Shown here: piece after piece, positions 43,553 to 52,336 of the stretch
Layout of the letters: every line of letters starts with the position of its first letter
Position numbering within the stretch: position 1 is the first letter of the stretch
NCBI RefSeq assembly: GCF_001613365.1
Contig: NZ_BDCF01000013.1
Span: 124,001 to 188,000 of the forward strand
Reading direction: 5' to 3'
DNA: 64,000 nucleotides
Source of the DNA: Nocardia xishanensis NBRC 101358
GTDB taxonomy: Bacteria; Actinomycetota; Actinomycetes; Mycobacteriales; Mycobacteriaceae
The notes under the pieces: generated by a model
The model's database searches: none
What the model was told of the DNA's origin: nothing
What the model saw: only the letters and a program-made list of their open reading frames with translations
Program-made: the position numbers and the translations under genes

Positions 43553-44683
43553 GTGCGTTCCACTCTCGTCTCGGTTGCGGCCGTACTGACGATTCCCGGA
43601 TTGCTCGCCTCGTGTACCAGCAAGTCCGACAACGCCTCCGGCAACGATATCGCCGTCACGACCGACGACTCCACCTGTGTGGTCGCCAAGGATTCGGCCG
43701 AGACCGGCACGGTCACCTTCCGCATCACCAACAACGGCGCCAAGGTCACCGAGTTCTACGTCTACGGCGCCGGTGAGCGCGTCATCGGCGAGATCGAGAA
43801 CATCGGCCCGGGCCTGACCCGCCAGTTGATCGTGTCGGTGCCCGACCCTGGCAAGTACCAGACCGCATGTAAACCCGGCATGGTCGGTGACGGGATCCGC
43901 CACGAGTTCACTGTTACGGGCCAAGCCCAGCAACGTGACGACTCGGGCAAGCTCGCCGAGGCGACCGAGGGCTACAGGCGCTTCCTGATCAGTCAGGTGA
44001 CCGCGTTGCAGGAAACCACGAAATCGTTCGTGTCAGCGATCAAAGCCGGTGATATCGAAACGGCGAAGAAGCAGTATCCGGTGACCCGCACCTACTACGA
44101 ACGCATCGAACCGGTGGCCGAGAGTTTCCCCAACGATCTGGATCCGCGTCTGGATCTGCGGGAAGCCGATGTCGCCGCCGGCGACAAGTGGACCGGATTC
44201 CATCGCCTGGAAAAGGACCTCTGGGCCCAAGGACGCCAGCCCGACACCGATCAGATCGCCGACCAGTTGCTCGCAGATGTGGGCGAGTTGGTGACCGGGA
44301 TCAGTGCCGCGGACTATGTGGTCGATCCGGTCCAGATGGCCGGTGGCGCTCAAACCCTGCTCGACGAGATCGCGCGTACCAAGATCACCGGCGAGGAAGA
44401 CACCTTCTCCCATACCGATCTGTGGGACTTCCAGGCCAACATCGACGGTTCCCAGGCCGCGATCGCGAGCCTGCGCCCGATCATCGACGAGCGCAATCCG
44501 GAGCTGGGCGCCCAAATCGACCGGCGCTTCGCTGAACTGGACAGCGAACTGGCCAAATATCGGCAAGGCGACGGGCACGTCAGCTACGACACCGTCAACG
44601 CCGACGGGCGCGCCGCGCTCGCCCGTCACATCGACGCCTTGTCGGCGGTAGTGAGTCAGGTGCAGGGCGTTGTCGCACGATAG
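43553..44683 (+). CDS. efeO: Iron uptake lipoprotein EfeO
   Basis: A 376-residue lipoprotein. Signal and lipobox: LTIPGLLASC with cysteine anchor. The cupredoxin-like N-domain (SAETGTVTFRITNNGAKVTE) is followed by the M75 peptidase-like EfeO domain with the HxxE metal site in KWTGFHRLEKDLWA. It binds extracytoplasmic iron for EfeU. It overlaps efeB by 14 bases. Confidence 0.93.
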   Translation: MRSTLVSVAAVLTIPGLLASCTSKSDNASGNDIAVTTDDSTCVVAKDSAETGTVTFRITNNGAKVTEFYVYGAGERVIGEIENIGPGLTRQLIVSVPDPGKYQTACKPGMVGDGIRHEFTVTGQAQQRDDSGKLAEATEGYRRFLISQVTALQETTKSFVSAIKAGDIETAKKQYPVTRTYYERIEPVAESFPNDLDPRLDLREADVAAGDKWTGFHRLEKDLWAQGRQPDTDQIADQLLADVGELVTGISAADYVVDPVQMAGGAQTLLDEIARTKITGEEDTFSHTDLWDFQANIDGSQAAIASLRPIIDERNPELGAQIDRRFAELDSELAKYRQGDGHVSYDTVNADGRAALARHIDALSAVVSQVQGVVAR

Positions 44684-45950
44684 GAAGAACCGAACTCGCG
44701 ACGGCATCTCGCGGCGTGGGCTGCTCGGGTCAGCGGCAGGTGTCGGTGTCGCGGCGGCCGGGGCCGGTGTGCTTGCCGGGCGGATGTCGAGCCCGGCCGC
44801 GGCGGCTACCGCATCCGGCACCGTGCCGTTCCGCGCCGCCAACCAGGCGGGCATCGTCACTCCCGTCCAGGATCGGCTGCATTTCGCGGCGTTCGACGTG
44901 CACACCCGCTCACGTACCGAACTGGTCGATCTGCTCAAAACCTGGACAGTCATGGCCGAACGGATGACCGCGGGCCATGAGGCGACCCCGGACGGAGCCA
45001 TCGGCGCGGGCGCCTTCGTCCCACCCAGCGATACCGGTGAAGCGCTGGATCTGGCGCCCGCGCGGCTCACGTTGACGATCGGATTCGGCCCGTCGCTGTT
45101 CACCACCGCCGACGGCGGCGACCGGTTCGGTATCGCGTCCCGCAAACCCGGCGCGCTCGTCGATCTCCCGAAATTCACCGGCGATGCACTGGACCCGGCC
45201 CGCAGCGGCGGGGATATCGCGATCCAGGCGTGCGCGGACGACCCGCAGGTCGCCGTGCACGCCATCCGCAACCTGGCGCGCGCCGGTTTCGGCGCGGTGT
45301 CGGTGCGCTGGTCCCAGCTGGGGTTCGGTCGCACGTCCTCGACCTCGGCCAGCCAGGCTACTCCGCGAAACCTGCTGGGATTCAAAGACGGAACCCGCAA
45401 CATCAAGGCCGAAGACCACGACACCGTCAACAAGTTCGTCTGGGTCGATCGAGGCGACGATCAGGCGTGGATGGCGGGCGGCTCGTACCTGGTAACCCGC
45501 AGGATTCGAATGCTGATCGAGCCGTGGGACCGCACCAGCTTGCACGAGCAGGAACGAGTGATCGGCCGTACCAAAGGCACCGGCGCCCCGTTGGGCGGCA
45601 AGGACGAGTTCGACGAACTCGATCTGCAGTCCGCAGGCCCGTCCGGTCCGCTGGTCGATACCGACGCCCATGTGCGGTTGGCCTCGGCCGAAGAACTCGG
45701 TGGCATCCAAATCCTGCGCCGCGGTTACAACTTCACCGACGGCTCCGACGGCTTCGGCCACCTCGACGCGGGACTGTTCTTCATCGCCTACTGCCGCAAC
45801 CCACAAACCCAATTCGTGCCCATGCAAAACAACCTCGCACGCAACGACGCCCTCAACGAATACATCAAACACGTCGGTTCCGCCGTCTTCGCCGTCCCAC
45901 CAGGACTCGGCCCCGCCGACTACTGGGGCTCGACACTGTTCGAGAACTGA
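44670..45950 (+). CDS. efeB: Dye-decolorising heme peroxidase EfeB, Tat-exported
   Basis: A 426-residue DyP-type peroxidase. The twin-arginine signal is at the start: ISRRGLLGSAAGVGVAAAGA. The GFKDGT motif (ASQATPRNLLGFKDGTRN) with the catalytic aspartate is intact, and the C-terminal GTGAPLGGKDEFDELDL and DAGLFFIAYCRNP are typical. It oxidises ferrous iron or removes iron from heme outside the membrane. TTG 44670 is the assumed start; it overlaps efeO by 14 bases. Confidence 0.93.
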   Translation: MSHDRKNRTRDGISRRGLLGSAAGVGVAAAGAGVLAGRMSSPAAAATASGTVPFRAANQAGIVTPVQDRLHFAAFDVHTRSRTELVDLLKTWTVMAERMTAGHEATPDGAIGAGAFVPPSDTGEALDLAPARLTLTIGFGPSLFTTADGGDRFGIASRKPGALVDLPKFTGDALDPARSGGDIAIQACADDPQVAVHAIRNLARAGFGAVSVRWSQLGFGRTSSTSASQATPRNLLGFKDGTRNIKAEDHDTVNKFVWVDRGDDQAWMAGGSYLVTRRIRMLIEPWDRTSLHEQERVIGRTKGTGAPLGGKDEFDELDLQSAGPSGPLVDTDAHVRLASAEELGGIQILRRGYNFTDGSDGFGHLDAGLFFIAYCRNPQTQFVPMQNNLARNDALNEYIKHVGSAVFAVPPGLGPADYWGSTLFEN

Positions 45951-45960
45951 TCACCCCACA

Positions 45961-45997
45961 CCGGGCCACCCCCGCAGTTGTGGGGGGACCGGGTTTT
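45961..45997. terminator. Terminator after efeB
   Basis: CCGG..CCCCC pairs with GGGGG..CCGG and is followed by GTTTT. Confidence 0.55.
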
Positions 45998-46107
45998 GCT
46001 CCGAAGTCACTACGGCACACCGAGATTCGGGCCTACGAGTTATGGGCGCGGAATCTCGGCATCCGGCGCCAGCTCTGGTGCGCAAAGTCCGGTCGCGCGC
46101 GAGCATC

Positions 46108-47040
46108 GCGCTCGCCCGATCGATGAATGTCTGGCGAAGATCCAGGAGTTGGTGGTCCGCTCCAACGGCCGAAACCGCGCGGATGCGGTGCACCGGCGGA
46201 TTACCACGATGGGGTTCAAAGACGGGGAACGCAACACTCGCCGGATGGTCGCGGAGGTGAAGAAGCGGCTGAAGCCGGGCAGCGCAGGGTTTTTTCGGCC
46301 CTGGATCGCTGAGCCGGGGCCGTGGTTGCAGTGGGACCGGTGACGCGGCCCGGTCGTCGGGGGCCGCCAAACGCAGTTGTGGTGCGCCTGGCTGGCGTGG
46401 TCGCGGTCCCAGGTCGTGATCCCGGTGATGGACAAGACGTCGCCGACGGTGGTGGCCTGTTTGGATACCACGCTGCGCCGCATCGGCGGCGTCCCGGCCT
46501 ATGCGTTGACCGACAACGAGAAGACCGCCTCGGTCGACCATGTCGCGACGATCGCGGTCCGGCATCCCGAAATGGTCGAAGTCGCGTGATATTGCGGGAT
46601 GACGATCCGCACCCGCACGCCCGCGGACCCACAAACGCAAGGGCGGATCAGAAGCGAGCATGCGCGTCGCCAAAGCCGATCTGGTGCCGACCGAGACAAA
46701 CCTGCTCGGCGCCTACCGCACCTTCGGTGAACTCGAGACCGCTTGCCGGACGTTCTGCGACGAGGTCAACGACCGCGAGCATCGCGAGACCCCGTCGCCG
46801 CCCGATCGAAGCGCTGGCCGAGGAACGGACCCGATCGCGTCCGCTGCCGGAAAATCCGTTCACCGTCGCGTTCGGAACGACACGGCGAGTGCATTGGGAT
46901 GCACGGTTTCGGTTGAGGGAGTGCGGTATTCGGTTACCCATACCCTGGTCGATATGAGGGTTCGGGTCCGGTTCCACGGCAAGGAGTTGATCGTCACCGC
47001 AGTCGATGACCACGGGTCGAAGGGAACCCGCATTGCGCGG
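46108..47040 (+). pseudogene. IS21-family transposase (istA) relic
   Basis: The DDE integrase-type transposase is readable in pieces: ADAVHRRITTMGFKDGERNT, FFRPWIAEPGPWLQWD, then CAWLAWSRSQVVIPVMD, SPTVVACLDTTLRRIGGVPA, YALTDNEKTASVDHVATIAV, then VAKADLVPTETNLLGAYRTF and a C-terminal RYSVTHTLVDMRVRVRFHGK. Breaks include TGA codons at 46341 and 46587 and at least two or three frame changes near 46640, 46800 and 46900. No istB or terminal repeats were seen. It is dead. Confidence 0.85.
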
Positions 47041-47054
47041 AGGGAGGGAGGAGA

Positions 47055-47370
47055 GATGCGGTGGGCCACGCTCATGCGTGAACGGCTGTTCGTCGTTCCG
47101 CGCGATGGCCGGATCGCGACCGGTGTGCTGCGGAAGACGACTCGTTGAGACGAGGTCGTCACGAAATTGGGATTCGAGCGCCCCGTGCCGACAAGACGTG
47201 AGGCATACCGAGCTGACGTGGTTTCGCCGACGCCGGTGTCCCGCTGCATCGACTCCACGGATCGCGGGGTACACCGATCCGCGGATCATGCAGCGGAACC
47301 TGCATCCCGACGTGGCGACGCCGACCGAGTACGGCAACCGGCTGTCGCGGTTCCGCACGGCGCCCACCCG
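47055..47370 (+). pseudogene. Tyrosine integrase, C-terminal relic
   Basis: RERLFVVPRDGRIATGVLRK, an in-frame TGA, then DEVVTKLGFE closely track the element's own integrase (ARLFVGPRGGRIATGVLRD, DEVVTELGYE). After frameshifts the relic continues with QDVRHTELTWF (the HxxR block) and DPRIMQRNLHPDVATPTEY (near the catalytic tyrosine region, here asparagine). Only the last ~110 residues remain, fused to the IS relic. It is a trace of an earlier element at the same tRNA. Confidence 0.85.
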
Positions 47371-47442
47371 ATCTGACCAGGCGATTAGCTCTCACGACAC
47401 ACACTGTTGTAATCTCTTCAAGCGCCCCAAACGGGCGCACCA

Positions 47443-47516
47443 CGGGCTGTGGCGCAGTTTGGTAGCGCACTTGACTGGGGGTCAAGTGGTCGCAGGTTCA
47501 AATCCTGTCAGCCCGA
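47443..47516 (+). tRNA. tRNA-Pro (anticodon GGG)
   Basis: 74 bases. Acceptor stem CGGGCTG/CAGCCCG with discriminator A; D arm GCGC-AGTTTGGTA-GCGC; anticodon stem CTTGA/TCAAG with loop CTGGGGG, anticodon GGG; T arm GCAGG-TTCAAAT-CCTGT. CCA is not encoded. TAATCT (47411-47416) could be the -10 box. It is the attachment site of the integrative element to its right. Confidence 0.95.
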
Positions 47517-47520
47517 CACA

Positions 47521-47558
47521 CAGAAAACCCCTCCGACCTGGTCGGAAGGGGTTTTCTG
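47521..47558. terminator. Bidirectional terminator between tRNA and integrase
   Basis: CAGAAAACCCCT..CGAC pairs with GTCG..AGGGGTTTTCTG with one bulge and a three-base loop; ends in TTTT on both strands. Confidence 0.88.
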
Positions 47559-47559
47559 C

Positions 47560-48831
47560 TTATCGGATCGCCCGGAGACTTGGGGCCAATTTGGGGCCAT
47601 CCGCCCCGCTGAGGTGCTGGGAGAGCCTCTCGCCGTCCTCACGGAGCGCATCCATGTCCGGGTGGAGATAGCGCTGGGTGATGCGCGGATCGACGTGGCC
47701 GGCGATGCGCTGCAACCGGTGCAGCGGCACCCCGGAGTCGGCGAACCAGGTCAGTCCGGTGTGCCGGAGGTCGTGTCGCCGCAGGTGCTCGTAACCCAAC
47801 TCGGTCACGACCTCATCCCAGTGCGTCGCGTCCCGCAGCACGCCGGTCGCGATCCGCCCGCCGCGCGGTCCGACGAACAACCGCGCGGCCCGCCACTCCG
47901 ACCTCCGTTCCTCGTCGGTGGCATCTCGTCGGGCAGGGTCAAAGTCCAACCTAAGGCGGGCGGCGTTCAATCGCCGCAGGATCAGCGGCCGGATTTCCTC
48001 GATGAGCGGTATCGTCCGCGCCCGCTTTCCTTTGGTGCCCTTGTCCTTCAAGCCGCCAGGGCCGGGCGTTGTCTGGCGCCGCAACCTCCACACCCAGCCA
48101 TCGGTGTCGACATCGCCTACGCGGCAACCAGATACCTCACCGATGCGGGTCGCCGTGCACGCGGCAAACACCACCACATCACCCCAACCCTGATACTCAC
48201 CCGCCGACGCGGCAACCAATGCGGCCGAGAGGCGTTGCAGCGTTTCCCAGTCCGGCAGAGCAAGCGCCCGCGGGTCGTCGAGCTCGTCCTCGAACCTGTC
48301 GAACTGGCTCTGCCACTTGACGACTTTCACGACGTTGCGGGAGATGACCTCATCGCGCACCGCCTGGTCGAGCACCCGCGCCAGCGCGGCCAAGGTGTTC
48401 TTGATCGTGGAAACGCCATGTCCGTCCTCGATCCACCTGGTGACGGCCCGATCGGCCAAACCGTTGGTGATCATCGTGACTGGCAGATGCCCCAGCGTCG
48501 GCACGATGCGGCGGCGCCAGCCCGCTCGGTACGGATCGAGTGTCTTGGGCTCGACACCACGCATCGCGGTGTTCCAGTGCGCTTCGCCGTACTCCTTCAG
48601 CGTCGCCGTCGCCGTCTTCGGGTCGACGCCGCGGGCAGCGGCACGCTCGATGCGATCGAGCCACTCGCGGGCTTCTTCTTCGGAGTCGAACGACTCGGAC
48701 TTCGACTCTCGCCGCTTGGTGGCGGGATCGGTCCACCGGACTCGCGCCCGGTAACGACCAGCTTTGCCTCGTTGCTCGACGTAGCCGCGAACTTCCACAC
48801 CGAGCGGCACGGGATTGATAGGTGCGCTCAT
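47560..48831 (-). CDS. int: Site-specific tyrosine integrase
   Basis: 423 residues. N-terminal AP2-like arm-binding domain (GYVEQRGKAGRYRARVRW), SAM-like core-binding domain (LKEYGEAHWNTAMRGVEPKT) and catalytic domain. Catalytic residues: R229 (TATRIGE), H353 and R356 (RHDLRH), H379 (IAGHV), Y388 (ITQRYLHP). All are intact. It should insert and excise the element at tRNA-Pro. ATG 48831 overlaps the stop of the excisionase gene by one base, giving translational coupling. Confidence 0.95.
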   Translation of the reverse strand: MSAPINPVPLGVEVRGYVEQRGKAGRYRARVRWTDPATKRRESKSESFDSEEEAREWLDRIERAAARGVDPKTATATLKEYGEAHWNTAMRGVEPKTLDPYRAGWRRRIVPTLGHLPVTMITNGLADRAVTRWIEDGHGVSTIKNTLAALARVLDQAVRDEVISRNVVKVVKWQSQFDRFEDELDDPRALALPDWETLQRLSAALVAASAGEYQGWGDVVVFAACTATRIGEVSGCRVGDVDTDGWVWRLRRQTTPGPGGLKDKGTKGKRARTIPLIEEIRPLILRRLNAARLRLDFDPARRDATDEERRSEWRAARLFVGPRGGRIATGVLRDATHWDEVVTELGYEHLRRHDLRHTGLTWFADSGVPLHRLQRIAGHVDPRITQRYLHPDMDALREDGERLSQHLSGADGPKLAPSLRAIR

Positions 48832-49055
48832 CACGCTGCCGTCGGATCGATGCGGTGACGCTGGAGGTAGGCGATCACGTCGGCACCGCAGTAGCGGGTC
48901 ACCCGGTCGGACAGCTGCACGAACGGCGGCCCCTGCGGCGGGCTCGCCGTCCGCCACCGGCGCAGACTCGACGCGTCTACCCGCAGCACCGCGGCAACTT
49001 CGTCAGTGGTGTACCACCCGGCTTCGCGCAGCTCACGAACCTGCTCGTCGCTCAT
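48831..49055 (-). CDS. xis: Excisionase-like HTH protein
   Basis: 74 residues: EAGWYTTDEVAAVLRVDASS, LRRWRTASPPQGPPFVQLSD, RVTRYCGADVIAYLQRHRID. This is a MerR/excisionase HTH domain, as expected for Xis proteins that direct excision. It overlaps the ASCH gene by four bases and the integrase by one, so xis-int form one operon. Confidence 0.85.
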   Translation of the reverse strand: MSDEQVRELREAGWYTTDEVAAVLRVDASSLRRWRTASPPQGPPFVQLSDRVTRYCGADVIAYLQRHRIDPTAA

Positions 49056-49426
49056 CGCAGCGCCTCTCTTCCGCTTGCGCCCTCATCCACGTAGCGCCAT
49101 TCGATGCGCGTGACGATGGTGTCGGGCCGGCATCCGCGATGAGTCGCGCAGAAGAATGCGATGAATTCCGCGGCGTCCATCTTGGAAAACCCTTCGGCGG
49201 CCAGGTCTTCGGTAGTGATCGCGGACAGCGGTTCGCGGCGGGTCGATACGACTTCGACGGCGGCGATGCGGACGAGAGGGTCGCCGGGCCGACGGCCCAT
49301 GACCTTGCGGCACAGGGTGAGAGGGTCGCCGGGCCGGAGCATGGTCCATCCGGTTCGGCGGGTGACGGTCTTAGTCCTGGCCCGGACCTGGTCTTCGGTC
49401 AAGGAGACCGACATCAAGCGAGGCAT
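49052..49426 (-). CDS. ASCH-domain protein
   Basis: 124 residues: SVSLTEDQVRARTKTVTRRT, GWTMLRPGDPLTLCRKVMG, VRIAAVEVVSTRREPLSAIT. This is the ASCH (RNA-binding, PUA-like) pattern common in actinophages and elements. ATG 49426 has AAAGGAG about ten bases upstream. It lies between the DNA methyltransferase and xis. Some ASCH proteins cleave RNA; no catalytic evidence here. Confidence 0.8.
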   Translation of the reverse strand: MPRLMSVSLTEDQVRARTKTVTRRTGWTMLRPGDPLTLCRKVMGRRPGDPLVRIAAVEVVSTRREPLSAITTEDLAAEGFSKMDAAEFIAFFCATHRGCRPDTIVTRIEWRYVDEGASGREALR

Positions 49427-49451
49427 CGGGGGTCTGCTCCTTTCGTTGTGG

Positions 49452-50885
49452 TTAGGCGACGACGCCAATTTGGCGGTCGAGGGCTTCGGCGACGGCGGCG
49501 ACGAGGTCGCGGGCGGCGGGTGGAGTGACGGCGTTTCCGGCGAGGCGGACTTGTTCGCGGCGGTTGCCGAGCATGAGGTAGTCGCGGTGGAAAGCCATGG
49601 CCTGTTTGGTCTCGTAGGGTTCGAGCATGCGGAACTCGCAGTCCTCGATCTGGGGTGCGGGAACGGTGAGGCCGTGGTGATTGCCCGCAGCGGCGATGGT
49701 GTCGAGGGGCTCGCTGGTCGATTTCGCGGTGTTGTGGTTGCGCAGGGGCACGACCATGGCCCATCGGTCGCGGGTGGTCATGGTGCCGTGCGGCTCGGCG
49801 GCGGTGCGGGGTGTGCCTTTGCCGTAGTACGGCACGAGTACGGCGGTCTCGGAGCGCGTGGTCATCGTCCGGACGGGCGCGGTGACCGATTGAGCGGTCT
49901 TGCCATCGCGGCCTTCGACCGGCACCAGGAGGGCATCGGTCTCCCGCGTGGTGCGAGTGGGAATAGGCTCGTCGACCGAAACTCCTGCGGTGCGCCACGT
50001 TCCGCCCGCCGGGACAAGGCACGCGACGCCAGCGAACTTCGCCAGCCCGGCCTCGATCCGAGCGATCGTCTTGGCGGCCAGTGGTTTCGACCGGTCGCCG
50101 ATCCGCTGCCCGCGCAGGTTCCAGTCGATAATCGCCGACGCCGGTACCCAGTCCGGTTCGATCACAGTGTTGCGGCAGCGGATCGACGGGCACCGCCACA
50201 CGTATTGAGCGCGGTATCGGCCCCACCGCAGGGTGGGGTTCTTCCACGCCTGCACCGCGGACACCGTCCGATCGCAGGTAGGGCACCATGCGGTGGGCCG
50301 GGTCCATCGGTCGAGGTCGGGGGCGCGGTCGCCGTGCCGCCAGAACACCACATACATGCGGTCGCGGGACTGCGGGGCCGGGTCGCCGGCGGCGTGGGCG
50401 TGCATCGAATTCAGGTAGACGATGCGGTGGGCGTAGCCGAGGGCGGTCATCGCAGTCAGCCAGGCGGGGAACAGCACCCAGCGGGCGGCGTCGACGACGT
50501 TCTCCACGAGCACGGCGCGGTAGCGGTGGTGTTCGGTGAAACGGACGACGTCCCACATGGTCGCCCGGGAGCGTTCGGCGGCTTCGTTGGGCAGGACGTC
50601 GCCGAACAGGTCCGGGGTGGCGTCGATGTTGCGGCGACGGCCGCGGGCCACGGAGTGGTTGGTGCATTCCGGACTGGCCCACAGCAGATCGGTGTGTGGG
50701 TAACGGCGGGGGTCGACCTGGGACAAGTCGGCGCAGTCGTGGTCGGTGCTCGGGTGGTTGCTGTTGTGGGTTTCCACGGCCAGCGGCCAGTGGTTGGCCG
50801 CGAGGCGGACCACAACGCCGGGAACCTGGATCGCGCCGGAGCTGGAACCGCCAGCGCCGCAGAACAGGTCGGTCATGGTGAGCAT
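49452..50885 (-). CDS. DNA cytosine-C5 methyltransferase with zinc-ribbon insert
   Basis: 477 residues. Motif I TDLFCGAGGSSSG (5-17), motif IV SPECTNHS (71-78, with Cys as nucleophile and Glu in place of the usual Pro-Cys-Gln surroundings), motif VI ENV (128-130), motif VIII QSRDRM, and motif X NAVTPPAARDL. A zinc-ribbon-like insert CPTC..CPSIRC (201-237) sits in the target recognition region. ATG 50885 follows GAAGGA. It may protect the element from host restriction; no restriction enzyme is adjacent, so it is an orphan methylase. Confidence 0.9.
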   Translation of the reverse strand: MLTMTDLFCGAGGSSSGAIQVPGVVVRLAANHWPLAVETHNSNHPSTDHDCADLSQVDPRRYPHTDLLWASPECTNHSVARGRRRNIDATPDLFGDVLPNEAAERSRATMWDVVRFTEHHRYRAVLVENVVDAARWVLFPAWLTAMTALGYAHRIVYLNSMHAHAAGDPAPQSRDRMYVVFWRHGDRAPDLDRWTRPTAWCPTCDRTVSAVQAWKNPTLRWGRYRAQYVWRCPSIRCRNTVIEPDWVPASAIIDWNLRGQRIGDRSKPLAAKTIARIEAGLAKFAGVACLVPAGGTWRTAGVSVDEPIPTRTTRETDALLVPVEGRDGKTAQSVTAPVRTMTTRSETAVLVPYYGKGTPRTAAEPHGTMTTRDRWAMVVPLRNHNTAKSTSEPLDTIAAAGNHHGLTVPAPQIEDCEFRMLEPYETKQAMAFHRDYLMLGNRREQVRLAGNAVTPPAARDLVAAVAEALDRQIGVVA

Positions 50886-50913
50886 GGTTAGTCCTTCGCT
50901 ATCTCGAAGTTGG

Positions 50914-51801
50914 TCAGTGGCTGCCGGTGATGAGGCGCAGTCCGGCGTCAGCGTTGGAGTCGGTGTCGTTGGTGCGGTGGCGGGCGAGGATCTTGGCGAC
51001 GGTGGCGTGGTGCAGGCCGACAGCGGCACCGATTTCGCGGGTCGAGTGCCCGGCGTCGGCGAGGGCGAGGATGCGGGTGTCGCGGTCGACCGGTGCCGCG
51101 CTGTCGCCTGCTGTCGCCGTGTCGGCGGGGACTGTCGCTTGGCTGTCGCCTGCTGTCGCGTCGCTGTCGCTTCCCGTCGCCTGGGCGTCGCCCTGTGTCG
51201 TCGAGCTATCGGCGTTCGTCTTCGGAAGGGTGTTGACTGGTTCGGTCGGCTTCGTCGGCGTCGGTTCGGTGTGGCGGGGTACTTCGAGCAGGGCGGTCAG
51301 GCCGTGGGTGGCGGCGAGTCCGGCGACGGGCGCGGCGCCGGCGACGCAGGCGGCGATGGTGGCGGGCAGGATGCGCTCGCCGGATTCGGCTGCGTGCAGG
51401 CCATTTCCGATGATGGAGACTAGTTCGGCGAACAGCAGTTGGGTCCAGAAGAACGCGGTGGTCGTGGTGGGGACGGTGACGCCGGTCTTGCGGCGGCGTT
51501 GCAGCGAGACCAGCGCGACGGTGGATTGGATGATCGCGCCGTCGACGAACACGGGGCCGATCCAGGCGAGTTTCGGGGTGATTCCGGCCATGTCCGATAG
51601 ATCGGACAGCGCTGCGAACGACCAGGCGAACGCTCCGGCGCCGATGACGATCGTCATCAGCAGGGCGGTGATTTCGGCGGGGTCGAACCGGCGAGGCGAC
51701 ACCGCCGTCGCCCCGCTGTCGTCCGGTGTCGCCGGTCGAGCGGGATGTGTCGCACAGTTGTCGCCTGCTGTCGTCGTGGGCGACGCGGGTGTCGCGGGCA
51801 T
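50914..51801 (-). CDS. DUF2637 membrane protein with C-terminal HTH
   Basis: 295 residues. Four hydrophobic segments in the DUF2637 domain (ITALLMTIVIGAGAFAWSFA first; TAFFWTQLLFAELVSIIGNG third), then a Thr/Ala/Asp-rich linker with repeated AGDS/ATAGDS-type words, then an HTH_29/Hin-like domain RILALADAGHSTREIGAAVG at the end. DUF2637 is typical of AICEs and is linked to conjugation or replication control. GAGAGG precedes ATG 51801. Confidence 0.85.
   Translation of the reverse strand: MPATPASPTTTAGDNCATHPARPATPDDSGATAVSPRRFDPAEITALLMTIVIGAGAFAWSFAALSDLSDMAGITPKLAWIGPVFVDGAIIQSTVALVSLQRRRKTGVTVPTTTTAFFWTQLLFAELVSIIGNGLHAAESGERILPATIAACVAGAAPVAGLAATHGLTALLEVPRHTEPTPTKPTEPVNTLPKTNADSSTTQGDAQATGSDSDATAGDSQATVPADTATAGDSAAPVDRDTRILALADAGHSTREIGAAVGLHHATVAKILARHRTNDTDSNADAGLRLITGSH
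51077..51190. repeat. Cluster of TGTCGC words in the DUF2637 gene
   Basis: TGTCGC (minus-strand GCGACA) occurs about eight times in roughly 110 bases, several times as CTGTCGCC, and again about four times at 51727-51800. They encode the Ala-Thr/Gly-Asp-Ser linker words but are denser than coding alone requires. Confidence 0.5.
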
Positions 51802-51903
51802 CGGATGGTCCTCTCCAATCGGGCCGGTCGAATCGGGTGTCCCTGAGACCGGGGACCACCTGTTGGTGGCGGTGTCCCCGGCCGTGTCGGGTGGGTGGTG
51901 GCG

Positions 51904-52311
51904 CTACTGGCCGCGGTTGGTGTGGTGTGCGGGGGTGTAGCTGGCGGTGAACACTCGGGCCTTCGGGTAGTCCGGGTCGGGTCCGGTGAAAGTGACCGAC
52001 AGGGTCGCGCCGGTCTCGAACTCGGCGTCTCCGGCGGCTTCGAGGGCTTGGCCGATGGCCTGTTCCATGCGCCAGGACACGAACAGCAGCCGCGGCCCGG
52101 CCGGGGTGTGGACGGTGATGACGAGTTGGGTTACGGGCTGGCCGTTCTCGTCGAGCTCGACCTCGTCGGGGGCGCCGCCGAACTTGAGCTTGGGCTCCTC
52201 GGCGATGGCGGTGATGTGGCCGGTGACGGTGGTGCCGGGCCGGGTGTTCTTGCCGAACGCGGCCGGGGGTCGGGCGGCGCGACGGAACCGGTTGGTGAGC
52301 GTGCTGGTCAT
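51904..52311 (-). CDS. Hypothetical element protein, OB-fold-like
   Basis: 135 residues from ATG 52311 (AAGGAG about ten bases upstream). Beta-strand pattern TVTGHITAIAEEPKLKFG, LVITVHTPAGPRLLFVSW, TGATLSVTFTGPDPDYPKAR resembles a single OB-fold. A role in single-stranded DNA binding is plausible but not shown. It lies between DUF2637 and the primase-like gene. Confidence 0.6.
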   Translation of the reverse strand: MTSTLTNRFRRAARPPAAFGKNTRPGTTVTGHITAIAEEPKLKFGGAPDEVELDENGQPVTQLVITVHTPAGPRLLFVSWRMEQAIGQALEAAGDAEFETGATLSVTFTGPDPDYPKARVFTASYTPAHHTNRGQ

Positions 52312-52336
52312 TGGACTGTCTCCTTCGTGTTGTGGT

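Noticed and set aside
46108..47040. IS21 as an active insertion sequence
   Set aside because: Two internal stops, several frameshifts, no istB and no terminal repeats found.
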